Assembly: GCF_030268205.1 (NCBI RefSeq)
Contig: NZ_BSQF01000002.1
Location: 744,001-808,000, forward strand
Direction: 5' to 3'
Length of the DNA stretch: 64,000 nucleotides
From: Allomuricauda sp. NBRC 101325
GTDB taxonomy: Bacteria; Bacteroidota; Bacteroidia; Flavobacteriales; Flavobacteriaceae
The notes beneath the pieces are model-generated. The model saw nothing but the letters and a program-made list of their open reading frames with translations. It was not told the origin of the DNA and made no database searches. The position numbers and the translations under genes are program-made. This document shows positions 27,950 to 36,565 of this stretch, one piece after another; the stretch's first letter is position 1; the number at the start of each line of letters is the position of its first letter.

Positions 27950-28732
27950 ATGAAACTAGATTTTTTCAAATATCAAGGAACTGGGAACGATTTTGTGATC
28001 ATCGATAATCGTCAAGGAATTTTCCCCAAAAATAATACCAAGTTGGTGGCTGAATTGTGCGACCGAAGATTTGGTATTGGTGCCGATGGATTGATGCTGC
28101 TTGAAAATGACGAAACGTCAGATTTTAAGATGGTGTATTACAATTCCGATGGTGGCCAAAGTACCATGTGTGGAAATGGCGGAAGATGTTTGGTGGCCTT
28201 TGCTTATTATTTAGGTGTTATTGGTGAAACGTGCACATTTAATGCTGTGGATGGATTACACGAAGCAACGGTCGATGGTGATATTGTGAAATTGAAAATG
28301 ATAGACGTGGACGAGGTACACGAAATGCCCAACCACAGTTTTTTAAATACAGGATCCCCACATCACGTGCAATTGGTGAAAGATTTACCCCATTTTGATG
28401 TGCAAAAGGAAGGGAAAAGACTTCGCTACGGTTTGTATGGGGAATCGGGAAGCAATATCAATTTTGTAGAGCAAGAAGAGGGTGATGTGTTTCAAGTACG
28501 AACCTACGAAAGGGGAGTAGAGGGTGAAACCTATTCCTGTGGGACTGGCGTTACTGCTGTTGCCCTTGCCATGCATGATTTGGGTAAAACTTCCAGTTCC
28601 GAGGTTCACATTAAAACTTTGGGTGGCGATTTGACCATTAGTTTTGAGAAATCAGGCGAAAAGTACTTGAATGTTTTTCTTAAAGGACCGGCGATTCAGG
28701 TGTTTAAAGGCGAAATGGAATGCTCAATTTAA
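27950..28732 (+). CDS. dapF: Diaminopimelate epimerase
   Basis: DapF converts LL- to meso-diaminopimelate for lysine and peptidoglycan synthesis, using two cysteines and no cofactor. Both are present: Cys74 in STMCGNGGRC and Cys197 in YSCGTGVTA. The start MKLDFFKYQGTGNDF and the 260-residue length are typical. It leads a three-gene run: the next gene overlaps its end by 13 bases, and mltG overlaps that one. The grouping fits cell-wall growth. Confidence 0.97.
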   Translation: MKLDFFKYQGTGNDFVIIDNRQGIFPKNNTKLVAELCDRRFGIGADGLMLLENDETSDFKMVYYNSDGGQSTMCGNGGRCLVAFAYYLGVIGETCTFNAVDGLHEATVDGDIVKLKMIDVDEVHEMPNHSFLNTGSPHHVQLVKDLPHFDVQKEGKRLRYGLYGESGSNINFVEQEEGDVFQVRTYERGVEGETYSCGTGVTAVALAMHDLGKTSSSEVHIKTLGGDLTISFEKSGEKYLNVFLKGPAIQVFKGEMECSI

Positions 28733-29253
28733 AAGGAAAACATATTTACTTGCGGGCTTTGGAACCTTCCGATTTGGATTTTCTGTACCAATTGGAAAAC
28801 GATACATCCGTTTGGGAAGTCAGCGGCACCTTAAAACCCTATTCCAAAAAGGTTTTGCAACTGTATTTGGATAATGCCCACCTGGATATTTACGAGGTAA
28901 AGCAGCTTCGTTTGTGCATTTGCAATCATGCAGACGATTGTATTGGATTGATTGATTTGTTCGATTTTGACCCCAAACACCGTCGTGCAGGAATCGGCAT
29001 TGTGATTTCCGACCCCAAGGATAGAAATAAAGGGCAAGGTGCGGAAGCAGTTGCGTTGATGTGCGATTATGCTTTCTCGGTGCTTGATTTGCATCAGATT
29101 TATGCCAATATCCTCGAAGATAATAAAGCTAGCATACACCTTTTTGAAAAATACGGATTTGAAAAAATAGGTGTTAAAAAGGAGTGGGTAAGAACTAGCG
29201 AAGGGTTCAAAAACGAAATACTATTTCAAAAGATTAATTCGAATGTATCTTAA
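28720..29253 (+). CDS. GNAT-family N-acetyltransferase, RimJ/RimL-like
   Basis: The 177-residue protein has the acetyl-CoA-binding pattern of the GNAT fold: the beta-strand AGIGIVISDP, then the loop RNKGQGAEAVALM that corresponds to the Q/RxxGxG/A motif. A late ILEDNKASIHLFEKYGFEKIG segment is typical of the RimJ/SpeG branch. The acceptor amine is not predictable. The start overlaps the dapF 3' end by 13 bases, indicating translational coupling. Confidence 0.9.
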   Translation: MLNLKGKHIYLRALEPSDLDFLYQLENDTSVWEVSGTLKPYSKKVLQLYLDNAHLDIYEVKQLRLCICNHADDCIGLIDLFDFDPKHRRAGIGIVISDPKDRNKGQGAEAVALMCDYAFSVLDLHQIYANILEDNKASIHLFEKYGFEKIGVKKEWVRTSEGFKNEILFQKINSNVS

Positions 29254-30286
29254 AAAAGTACTATGGGCAACTGCCATTTTGGGCTTATTGGTTGCTGGTT
29301 TTATTGCATATAAAATTTACGACGCTATTTTCAGTCCCAATACCCAGTTCAATAACTCGGAAGCATTCGTGTACATACCCACAAATGCCAGTTTTTCAGA
29401 TGTAAAAACCTCTTTGGAACCTTTATTGAAGGATATCTCGACCTTTGAATCCGTGGCAAACCGTAAAGGATATTCCACCAATTTAAAAGCGGGAAAGTAT
29501 GCCATTAAAAAGGGAATGAACAATAACGAGATCATCAATACCCTTCGCAGCAACAATATCCCTGTACAAGTCACTTTCAATAATCAGGAATCCCTGTCGG
29601 AATTGGCGGGTAGGATTTCAGGACAAATAGAAGCTGACAGTATTTCGCTTTTGGCTGCTTTCAATGATTCAGATTTCTTGAAGGAAAATGAATTTAACCA
29701 AGATTCCAAATTGGGCATGTACTTGCCCAATACCTATGAGTTTTTTTGGAACACCAAAGCAGAAAGTTTTCGTGATAGAATGTTGAAGGAATACCAGCGT
29801 TTTTGGAATGAGGAACGTTCCCAAAAGGCCAAAAAATTAGGGATGACACCAAATGAAGTCGTTTCCTTGGCGGCCATAGTGCAAAAAGAAACGGTTAAAG
29901 TTGACGAACGACCTAGGGTAGCTGGGGTGTATTTAAATCGAATCCAAAGAGGGATGCTTTTACAGGCCGACCCTACAGTGATTTATGCCATCAAAAAGGA
30001 AACAGGCAATTACGATACCATTATAAAAAGAGTTCTGTATCGTGATTTAGAAATGGATTCGCCATACAATACATATAAATATGCGGGAGTGCCTCCAGGT
30101 CCGATTGCAATGCCCGATATCTCATCCATCGACGCCGTTTTGAGCCCTGAAATGCACGATTATCTTTATTTTGTGGCCGACGTTTCGAACTTCGGATACC
30201 ACATGTTTGCCAAATCTTTGGCGCAACACAACCGAAATAAAGTGCAGTACACCCGATGGCTCAATGAGCAAAAAGTACTCAGATAA
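29243..30286 (+). CDS. mltG: Endolytic murein transglycosylase MltG
   Basis: MltG (YceG family) cleaves nascent glycan strands and sets their length. The 347-residue protein has one N-terminal membrane helix (about 8-28) and a LysM-like region. The catalytic domain carries Glu216 in AAIVQKETVK, then RPRVAGVYLNR and LLQADPTVIYA, and the substrate motif SPYNTYKYAGVPPGPI. The catalytic domain faces the periplasm. It overlaps the upstream GNAT gene by 11 bases and ends the dapF operon. Confidence 0.96.
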   Translation: MYLKKVLWATAILGLLVAGFIAYKIYDAIFSPNTQFNNSEAFVYIPTNASFSDVKTSLEPLLKDISTFESVANRKGYSTNLKAGKYAIKKGMNNNEIINTLRSNNIPVQVTFNNQESLSELAGRISGQIEADSISLLAAFNDSDFLKENEFNQDSKLGMYLPNTYEFFWNTKAESFRDRMLKEYQRFWNEERSQKAKKLGMTPNEVVSLAAIVQKETVKVDERPRVAGVYLNRIQRGMLLQADPTVIYAIKKETGNYDTIIKRVLYRDLEMDSPYNTYKYAGVPPGPIAMPDISSIDAVLSPEMHDYLYFVADVSNFGYHMFAKSLAQHNRNKVQYTRWLNEQKVLR

Positions 30287-30382
30287 TACCGTTTGGCGTT
30301 AATTTTCAACCATTTAACGGATTTTAAGCCACATTTAAGAAAACCTTAGGAACTTTAGGCTACCCATTAACCTAATTCCACC

Positions 30383-30390
30383 TACTTTTG
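30383..30390 (+). promoter_or_regulatory. -7 promoter element of the lysozyme-like protein gene
   Basis: TACTTTTG matches TAnnTTTG and lies 46 bases before the ATG at 30437. It places the transcription start near 30397. Confidence 0.55.
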
Positions 30391-30436
30391 GCGGCCAAAT
30401 TGATTTTTGATACGTATATGTATTGAGATCACAAAT

Positions 30437-31090
30437 ATGAACGTTATGAAAAGATGGATAGGTTTTACACTACATCTTGCCATGATTGTAGTTTTAACGA
30501 GTTTTGGTACTTATACCATTACGAAGAAAAAGTTGGCGGAAGTTCCAAATTTCCTAAAGTCAGGAGAACAATTGGAACTTTTTGCACCTCAAGATTCCAT
30601 CGCTGGAATTGTTGAAGACGAAGTCACTCCCCCCTTTCTTGGTAAAAAATACTACGGTTTTAAAGAAGCGATCGCATTTAAAGAGTCCCAGGGACGCTAT
30701 CACGTGGTCAATACGTTGGGTTACTTGGGAAAATACCAGTTCGGTAGCAGCACTTTGAATTTGATGGGTGTTTACGATATGGAAAGTTTCTTGGATGATC
30801 CAGAACTGCAGGAAAAAGTGTTTGAGACGAACATTGCTCGAAACAAGTGGATTTTGCGCAGGGACATCAAACGTTTTAACGGAAAAACCATAGGAGGAAT
30901 CAAAGTGACAGAATCCGGAATTATAGCTGCTGCGCATTTGGCAGGGGCCGGAAATGTGAAAAAATATCTACGATCTTACGGAAAAGAAGATGTAACGGAT
31001 GCGTATGGAAGTAGCATCTCCTACTATTTGAAGAAATTTGGAGGCTACGATATTTCCAACATTGAACAGAAGCAGAACGCTAAAGTTTAA
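30437..31090 (+). CDS. Exported lysozyme-like (transglycosylase fold) protein
   Basis: The product of about 217 residues has an N-terminal hydrophobic segment (MKRWIGFTLHLAMIVVLTSF) serving as signal or anchor. After a linker comes a domain with AFKESQGRYHVVNTLGYLGKYQFG, which resembles the catalytic Glu and following strands of lysozyme-like lytic transglycosylases (ES-x-G, then the GxxQF-type motif). Later motifs IAAAHLAGAGNV and YLKKFGGYD fit the same fold. It may cut peptidoglycan in the periplasm, but activity is inferred. I choose the ATG at 30437 (another is nine bases on) because of the promoter position. Confidence 0.7.
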   Translation: MNVMKRWIGFTLHLAMIVVLTSFGTYTITKKKLAEVPNFLKSGEQLELFAPQDSIAGIVEDEVTPPFLGKKYYGFKEAIAFKESQGRYHVVNTLGYLGKYQFGSSTLNLMGVYDMESFLDDPELQEKVFETNIARNKWILRRDIKRFNGKTIGGIKVTESGIIAAAHLAGAGNVKKYLRSYGKEDVTDAYGSSISYYLKKFGGYDISNIEQKQNAKV

Positions 31091-31114
31091 AAAAGACATC
31101 TGTAAAGTGAATTC

Positions 31115-31139
31115 AAGCCCGATTATTCGGGCTTTTTTT
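31115..31139. terminator. Bidirectional terminator
   Basis: AAGCCCGA and TCGGGCTT flank a four-base loop and are followed by seven T. It ends the lysozyme-like gene transcript and touches the last codons of the convergent methyltransferase gene. Confidence 0.85.
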
Positions 31140-31866
31140 ATGCCTGAATGATATAGATGGCAGGTCTTTTGTCCAAATCAATCGCTATTTCGCTCCACTC
31201 GTGCACACTTTTGGTGCTAATAAACTCTGTGGGCAAGGTTATATCACAAGCGATGCAAAGCATGGTATTATTTTGAAGTGTTTTTAGTAGATCCTTCAAG
31301 AATTTATTGTTGCGGTAGGGCGTCTCCATAAAAATTTGGGATTGTCCTTTTTCTCGTGACAACTTTTCCAATTCCTTTACCGTTTTTTTGCGTTCGGCAT
31401 TGTCGATGGGCAAATAACCATTAAATGCAAAATTTTGACCGTTCATTCCACTGCTCATCATGGCCATCAAAATGGAGGAGGGGCCAACCAAGGGAACTAC
31501 CTGTATTCTTTTTTGGTGGGCCACCTTGACCACCGATGCTCCGGGGTCCGCAATACCGGGACAACCTGCCTCGGATAAAATTCCAACATCGAACCCATGG
31601 ATACAGGGGTCCAAAAAAGCGGGAATTTCTTCAATATTGGTATATTTATTAAGGGTTTGAATATGAAGATCGGGCTGGGATTTACTTGGACTTACCCGTT
31701 TTATGAAGCGTCGGGCCGTCTTTTCATTTTCAACAATATAATGGTTGATACGTTCAATGTTCCCTTTTACCGAAAGAGGTAATACTTCCAAAGGTGCATT
31801 GTCTCCAAGAGTGGTGGGAATCAAATAAATCTTGCCCACTACCAGGCTGGGTTTGTCCTGTTCCAT
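31138..31866 (-). CDS. RsmI-like SAM-dependent methyltransferase (tetrapyrrole methylase family)
   Basis: The 242-residue protein has the tetrapyrrole-methylase fold: KIYLIPTTLGD at the N-terminus, the SAM-binding GILSEAGCPGIADPGA, and VVPLVGPSSILMAMMSSG. These also occur in RsmI, the 16S rRNA 2'-O-ribose methyltransferase for C1402. However the N-terminal motif differs from RsmI's LYLVATPIGN, and the C-terminal RsmI tail is missing. It is therefore likely the Bacteroidetes paralog, with unknown target. It is third in the dnaA-phosphatase-methyltransferase run, four bases after the phosphatase. Confidence 0.82.
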   Translation of the reverse strand: MEQDKPSLVVGKIYLIPTTLGDNAPLEVLPLSVKGNIERINHYIVENEKTARRFIKRVSPSKSQPDLHIQTLNKYTNIEEIPAFLDPCIHGFDVGILSEAGCPGIADPGASVVKVAHQKRIQVVPLVGPSSILMAMMSSGMNGQNFAFNGYLPIDNAERKKTVKELEKLSREKGQSQIFMETPYRNNKFLKDLLKTLQNNTMLCIACDITLPTEFISTKSVHEWSEIAIDLDKRPAIYIIQA

Positions 31867-31870
31867 AGGC

Positions 31871-32323
31871 TTAATTTAGTTTTTTTGCAATTGCCTCACA
31901 AGCCGCATCAATCATTTGATACACTTTTTCAAAACCATCGGGACCGCCATAATAGGGGTCTGGAACTTCGGAAATTCCCAAATCCACTTCGCTCAAAAGC
32001 AACTTTACCTTCTGTAATTCAGATTCTGAATTGGCCAAGCTGGAGACATTGGAGAAATTACTGCGGTCCATCACGTAAATATGGTCGAACTCCTTAAAGT
32101 CTTTACGGGTAAATTTTCTACATTTTTGAAAACTGATATCCAATCCGTATGTTCGGGCCACAGCTATGGATCTAGAATCGGGGGGATTGCCCACATGATA
32201 CCCGGCAGTTCCCGCAGAATCTACATAAACCGTTTCTGAATCTACTTTGGATTGCAAAATACCTTCCGCCAATGGTGATCTGCATATGTTGCCCAAGCAG
32301 ACCATCAACACTTTGGTTTTCAT
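31871..32323 (-). CDS. Low-molecular-weight protein-tyrosine phosphatase
   Basis: The 150-residue enzyme has the P-loop CLGNICRSP with catalytic Cys9 and Arg15 near the N-terminus. The general-acid Asp lies in EVPDPYYGGPDGF. Such phosphatases remove phosphate from tyrosine or arginine residues in bacteria, often countering a BY-kinase, but no kinase is nearby. Its ATG is 13 bases after the dnaA stop codon, so it is very likely co-transcribed with dnaA. Confidence 0.93.
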   Translation of the reverse strand: MKTKVLMVCLGNICRSPLAEGILQSKVDSETVYVDSAGTAGYHVGNPPDSRSIAVARTYGLDISFQKCRKFTRKDFKEFDHIYVMDRSNFSNVSSLANSESELQKVKLLLSEVDLGISEVPDPYYGGPDGFEKVYQMIDAACEAIAKKLN

Positions 32324-32336
32324 AAAATTGAAGGGA

Positions 32337-33761
32337 TTAACTGAACTTTTTGCTCAAGTCTTCGATGTACTTTCTGAACTGTTTATCCGTTTCGGCAAGG
32401 TTATCCACTGTTTTGCAAGCATGTAACACTGTTGCGTGGTCACGTTTTCCAATTTGGGAGCCAATGCTTGCCAAAGATGCCTTGGTAAACTTTTTGGCAA
32501 AGAACATTGCCAATTGACGGGCCTGGACAATATGGCGTTTACGGGTTTTAGACTGCAGGGTGGCCACATCCATTTCGAAATAATCGGATACCACTTTTTG
32601 GATATAGTCGATGGAAACCTCTCGTTTGGTGTTTTTTACAAACTTCTCTACCACTTGTTGCGCCAGTTCCAAGGTAACCTCACGTTTGTTGAAAGAGGAT
32701 TGTGCGATCAAGGAGATGATGGCACCTTCCAACTCACGAATGTTGGTCTTGATGTTCTTGGCCACATGGTCGATAATTTCTTCAGGCATTTCAACCCCAT
32801 CCCTGTACAATTTGTTCTTTAGGATGGAAACTCGGGTTTCGTAATCCGGACTTTGCAATTCGGCAGAAAGACCCCATTTGAAACGGGACAACAAACGCTG
32901 CTCAATATCCTGCATGTCCACAGGTGCTTTGTCCGAAGTTAAGATAACCTGCTTGCCGTTCTGGTGCAAATGGTTGAAAATATGGAAGAACACATCTTGG
33001 GTTCCCGATTTACCGGATAGGAACTGTACATCATCAATAATAAGTACATCTATCAACTGGTAAAAATGGATAAAATCGTTTCTGGTATTCTTCTTTACCG
33101 ACTCTATATATTGTTGGGTAAATTTTTCCGCAGAAATATAGAGAACGGTCTTTTCGGGATACTTGTCTTTTATCTCCACACCGATCGCATGGGACAGGTG
33201 CGTTTTTCCCAAACCAACCCCACCAAAAACCAATAATGGATTGAAAGAAGTACCCCCTGGTTTGTTGGCCACGGCCATACCCGCAGAACGGGCCAAACGG
33301 TTGGAATCTCCTTCCAAGAAATTATCGAAATTATAGTTGGGATTTAATTGGGATTCGATCTTGATATTTCGGATACCAGGAATCACAAAAGGATTCTTTA
33401 GTTCCGGACTTTTGGAGGTGATCGGTACATCCAATTCTTGTGGACCTACCGCGGTACGGTTTGCACTTGGAATCTGTTCGGTGAACGGTTCTTTGTTCCC
33501 GTACTTGTTCTCCATTTTTATAATATAGATAAGCTTGGCATTGGCTCCCAATTCACGGGTCAATGCTACCTTTAAAAGCTTAACATAATGTTCCTCTAGC
33601 CACTCGTAGAAAAACTTGCTGGGCACCTGAATGCTCAATGCCTTATCGGTGAGCTTTATGGGTTTGATGGGTTCAAACCAGGTTTTGAATGCCTGCGGTT
33701 GGATGTTATCCTGGATAAAAGCCAAACAGTTGTTCCATACGGAATTAGCAGTGACACTCAT
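32337..33761 (-). CDS. dnaA: Chromosomal replication initiator protein DnaA
   Basis: DnaA binds origin boxes and opens the duplex. The 474-residue protein has the N-terminal DnaB-interacting domain (about 1-85), a linker, and the AAA+ domain with Walker A GGVGLGKT at about 180-187 and Walker B VLIIDDVQF near 238. The C-terminal helix-turn-helix carries the signature GKRDHATVLHACKTV. It heads a leftward operon with a tyrosine phosphatase and a methyltransferase. dnaN is not beside it, which is common in Bacteroidetes. Confidence 0.97.
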   Translation of the reverse strand: MSVTANSVWNNCLAFIQDNIQPQAFKTWFEPIKPIKLTDKALSIQVPSKFFYEWLEEHYVKLLKVALTRELGANAKLIYIIKMENKYGNKEPFTEQIPSANRTAVGPQELDVPITSKSPELKNPFVIPGIRNIKIESQLNPNYNFDNFLEGDSNRLARSAGMAVANKPGGTSFNPLLVFGGVGLGKTHLSHAIGVEIKDKYPEKTVLYISAEKFTQQYIESVKKNTRNDFIHFYQLIDVLIIDDVQFLSGKSGTQDVFFHIFNHLHQNGKQVILTSDKAPVDMQDIEQRLLSRFKWGLSAELQSPDYETRVSILKNKLYRDGVEMPEEIIDHVAKNIKTNIRELEGAIISLIAQSSFNKREVTLELAQQVVEKFVKNTKREVSIDYIQKVVSDYFEMDVATLQSKTRKRHIVQARQLAMFFAKKFTKASLASIGSQIGKRDHATVLHACKTVDNLAETDKQFRKYIEDLSKKFS

Positions 33762-33962
33762 GAAGTTTTTCCTTGTTTTATTGGTTAGTGTTAATACTAT
33801 AGATTAAACATCTAAAGGGTTATAGATGCTTATTGGATGCGACAAATATGTGAACAATTCTTTTAAAAAAAAAATCAATTAGTCATTGAATCTTTTGTTT
33901 TTTTTTCGCATACTGCCGCCGTATTAACAAAGCTTCTAAATATATAATTTTTAAGTTAAAAT
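33762..33962. other. AT-rich divergent spacer upstream of dnaA
   Basis: The 201 bases hold A/T tracts (around 33863-33912), an inverted repeat CATCTA/TAGATG in the dnaA leader, and one near-DnaA box (TTGTTCACA on the minus strand, one mismatch from TTATNCACA, about 33852-33860). A single weak box does not make an origin. No clear TAnnTTTG element is found for either neighbour; the nearest is CATATTTG on the minus strand. Confidence 0.3.
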
Positions 33963-34361
33963 ATGGGGGTAAATTCTTATTCTTTTCGGGTCAGATATGC
34001 AGAAACCGACCAAATGGGGGTCGTTTATCACGGCAATTATGCCCAATATTTTGAAATGGGTCGTGTAGAATGGTTACGAGCTTTGGGAGTGACATACAAG
34101 AGCATGGAGGATAACGGTATTATGTTGCCCGTAATATCTTTGCGTATTGACTATAAAAAATCTGCGCTTTATGATGATTTATTGACTGTTGAGACCCAAT
34201 TGAAGTCAAAACCCATGGTAAAGATTGAGTTTGATTATATATTAAGGAATGAGGCAGGGGAGCTCTTGGCAACGGGAAATACAGTATTGGCTTTTATGGA
34301 CAAAAACACAGGGCGACCCATTCGATGTCCCGACTATATTTTAGATAAACTGCAAAAATAG
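33963..34361 (+). CDS. Acyl-CoA thioesterase, YbgC/4HBT family
   Basis: The 132-residue hot-dog-fold protein hydrolyses acyl-CoA esters. It shows the signature YAETDQMGVVYHGNY with catalytic Asp16, and GRVEWLRALG on the central helix. In many bacteria the family member YbgC belongs to the Tol-Pal cluster; here it stands alone, divergent from dnaA. The natural substrate is not predictable. Confidence 0.93.
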   Translation: MGVNSYSFRVRYAETDQMGVVYHGNYAQYFEMGRVEWLRALGVTYKSMEDNGIMLPVISLRIDYKKSALYDDLLTVETQLKSKPMVKIEFDYILRNEAGELLATGNTVLAFMDKNTGRPIRCPDYILDKLQK

Positions 34362-34450
34362 GAGACAGGAGACAGGAGACAGGAGTTTGTATTTTTTCAA
34401 GGATTGTCATTCTGAACGCCCGACTGCGGCAGGCAGGCAGTGAAGAATCT
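34362..34450. repeat. Heptamer run plus palindromic element
   Basis: Right after the thioesterase stop codon comes GGAGACA repeated three times (34362-34382, plus GGAG). At about 34406 a copy of the dispersed element opens GTCATTCTGAACG, contains the inner palindrome GCGGCAGGCAGGCAG, and closes GAAGAATCTC. Confidence 0.65.
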
Positions 34451-34484
34451 CAAAAGAAATTCAACTTGAACTTTAGTTTGAACA

Positions 34485-35099
34485 TTACTTACTTTCCCTT
34501 TTGATAACCACGGTGTGCATTTCATCGAAAAGTTGAAACGTTTGTTCCGCTTCTGTCAACCGAACCGAGATCAACAACTCACAATCCAGTTCCAATTTTT
34601 GGTCCTCTACATTCAGGTTTTTCTGTTTGATGGTTCGCATTACCTTATCCATATCCGAATATCCAAATTTGAGCTTGAAACGGGTTTCCAAAACCTTCTC
34701 CACAATTTTGGCTTCTTCCAAGGCCAATTGTGCGGCAGTTTTGTAGGCCTGAATCAATCCACCGACCCCTAATTTGGTGCCTCCAAAGATTCGGGTAACG
34801 GTAATCAACACATTGGTCACATCAAAAGATTGTATCTGTCCATAAATTGGCATCCCGGCCGAATTATTGGGTTCGCCATCATCATTGGCCCTGAAACTTG
34901 GGTTTTCAATACCTAATTGCCAGGCGTAGCACACATGGTTGGCCGTGTGGTATTTTTTACGGAGTTCTTCCACAATGGGTTTTACATCATCTTCGGAATT
35001 GATGGGAAAAACCTGTGCAAAGAATTTACTTTTTCTATCCTTATATAAGATCTCGGGGGAAGGTCGGTTCAACGTGCGGTATACATCTTCTTGCTCCAT
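34485..35099 (-). CDS. YigZ/IMPACT-family protein
   Basis: The 204-residue protein begins MEQEDVYRTLNRPSPEILY at 35099. It has the IMPACT N-terminal domain with SKFFAQVFPI, the conserved HVCYAWQLG and NDDGEPNNSAGMPIYGQI, and GVGGLIQAYKTAAQLAL. A small C-terminal DUF1949-like domain follows. The family binds nucleic acid or regulates translation factors; its bacterial role is unsettled. Its ATG overlaps the stop codon of the EamA gene by one base, so it is translationally coupled as the last gene of the ribD operon. Confidence 0.9.
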   Translation of the reverse strand: MEQEDVYRTLNRPSPEILYKDRKSKFFAQVFPINSEDDVKPIVEELRKKYHTANHVCYAWQLGIENPSFRANDDGEPNNSAGMPIYGQIQSFDVTNVLITVTRIFGGTKLGVGGLIQAYKTAAQLALEEAKIVEKVLETRFKLKFGYSDMDKVMRTIKQKNLNVEDQKLELDCELLISVRLTEAEQTFQLFDEMHTVVIKRESK

Positions 35100-35962
35100 T
35101 AAAACAAAGCTACCAATATTATGCTCAAAATAGCAATGGCCACTCCGCCCCAATTTTTGGCACTGAGCTTTTCCTTAAATAATAAAATGCCTACAAGAGT
35201 GGACAACATCACAATGGCAACATTATTAATGGTAAAGACTGCGGCGCTGCTCAACAGGTCGGAGCGTAGGGCGCGAATTAGAAAATAAATGGAGAAATAA
35301 TTGGGAATGCCCAACGCAACTCCACCAAGTATATTTTTCAAGTTTAACTTCATTTGGGTTTTATTCGACTTAAATGCAATAAACAGCAATCCGGAAATGG
35401 CGGCAAAACCGAAAATCATGGAAGAGAAAATGGGAATTTCTTGGTCGCTTAAATGCTGTTCCTCAAAATATTTGATACTGGCATCGATAATCCCTGAACC
35501 TAGAAATACCAAAATGGGAAGCAACAAATGTTTCCTGTCTACGTGAAGCCCTTTGCCTCTGGCAGAAACCAAATAAACTGCTGTGAGTGCCATTACTATT
35601 CCAGTGATTTCTATAAAACTTAATCGTTCCTTATAAAGGAACACGCCCAACAAAACAGGAATTACCAAACTCATTTTAGTGGCCACAGATGCTACCGAGA
35701 CTCCGGCTACCTGCGAGGTTTTAGCCATCAAATTAAAAACGGTGATAAAGAGGGCTCCCATAAAAACAGGTCCTAAAACCCATGATGAGTCGATAATTAA
35801 ATTCGCATCCATCTTACCTTCATACAATGTAAGACCCACCAAACAAGCAGTGATGTAATTGACGATAATGGCCACCAAGGTTTGTACTTTGTACACATCG
35901 TACAGTTTAAAAACCACAAAAATCCATGTGGAACTCAGTACGCTTAAGGCCAATGCTATCAT
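35099..35962 (-). CDS. EamA/DMT-family transporter
   Basis: The 287-residue protein has ten hydrophobic helices arranged as two five-helix EamA repeats, the layout of drug/metabolite transporters (export of amino acids, nucleosides or cofactors). The second repeat ends VGILLFKEKLSAKNWGGVAIA, typical of the family. It lies directly between the HAD gene (adjacent bases) and YigZ, in the ribD operon. A link to riboflavin or flavin-intermediate transport is possible from context only. Confidence 0.9.
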   Translation of the reverse strand: MIALALSVLSSTWIFVVFKLYDVYKVQTLVAIIVNYITACLVGLTLYEGKMDANLIIDSSWVLGPVFMGALFITVFNLMAKTSQVAGVSVASVATKMSLVIPVLLGVFLYKERLSFIEITGIVMALTAVYLVSARGKGLHVDRKHLLLPILVFLGSGIIDASIKYFEEQHLSDQEIPIFSSMIFGFAAISGLLFIAFKSNKTQMKLNLKNILGGVALGIPNYFSIYFLIRALRSDLLSSAAVFTINNVAIVMLSTLVGILLFKEKLSAKNWGGVAIAILSIILVALF

Positions 35963-36565
35963 TTAGAGTTTGGATTTAAGTTGAAGTATGTCCTCTTGGC
36001 CCACCTGAAGGTTCCAGACCTTGATGCCCAATTGTGCCGCCGAATCGGTGTTTTCTTTGAGGTCATCCACAAAAAAGGTTTCGGTGGGTTCCAATCGATT
36101 CTGGTCCAATACAAACTCATAGATTTCGGAATCGGGTTTGCGCATACCCATTTCGTAACTCAGGTAAAACACATCAAAGGCATTTTTAAAACGGTTAAAA
36201 CGCTCCATTCCAATCGAGGATTTAACGTATTCGATATGAAGGTCGTTGGTATTGCTCAACAAAAGCAACTTGTATTCATTTTCTTGGGCAAGGTTTTCTA
36301 AAAATTGCAAACGCTCTTCTGGAAAATCCAAAAGTATGGCATTCCAGGCATCCAACAAATTATCCCTATTAGCCTTTGGAAAATGCATTGAAACCTCGTT
36401 CAAAAACGTTTCGGATTCTACCAACCCTTTTTCATAGGTATTGAAAAGGTGCTCTAAATCAGGAGTAAGTTCTTTAAAACCATAATCCATCATGGCACGG
36501 GCGGTAGCGGGTTTATCCAAATTGATGAGCACATCGCCAAAATCAAAAATTATGTTTTTAATCAT
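35963..36565 (-). CDS. HAD-superfamily hydrolase (subfamily IA)
   Basis: The 200-residue protein has motif I DFGDVLINLD with the nucleophile Asp8, motif II LLLSNTND, a Lys in GMRKPDSEI, and motif IV FFVDDLKEN. A small helical cap follows motif I, as in YihX-like sugar-phosphate phosphatases. Riboflavin synthesis needs a phosphatase acting after RibD, and HAD proteins fill that role in several bacteria; the eight-base overlap with ribD makes this an attractive but untested assignment. Confidence 0.88.
   Translation of the reverse strand: MIKNIIFDFGDVLINLDKPATARAMMDYGFKELTPDLEHLFNTYEKGLVESETFLNEVSMHFPKANRDNLLDAWNAILLDFPEERLQFLENLAQENEYKLLLLSNTNDLHIEYVKSSIGMERFNRFKNAFDVFYLSYEMGMRKPDSEIYEFVLDQNRLEPTETFFVDDLKENTDSAAQLGIKVWNLQVGQEDILQLKSKL

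Noticed and set aside
33762..33962. Replication origin next to dnaA
   Set aside because: Only one near-match DnaA box and a short A/T tract are visible, and dnaA position does not predict the origin in Bacteroidetes. GC-skew of the full chromosome would decide.
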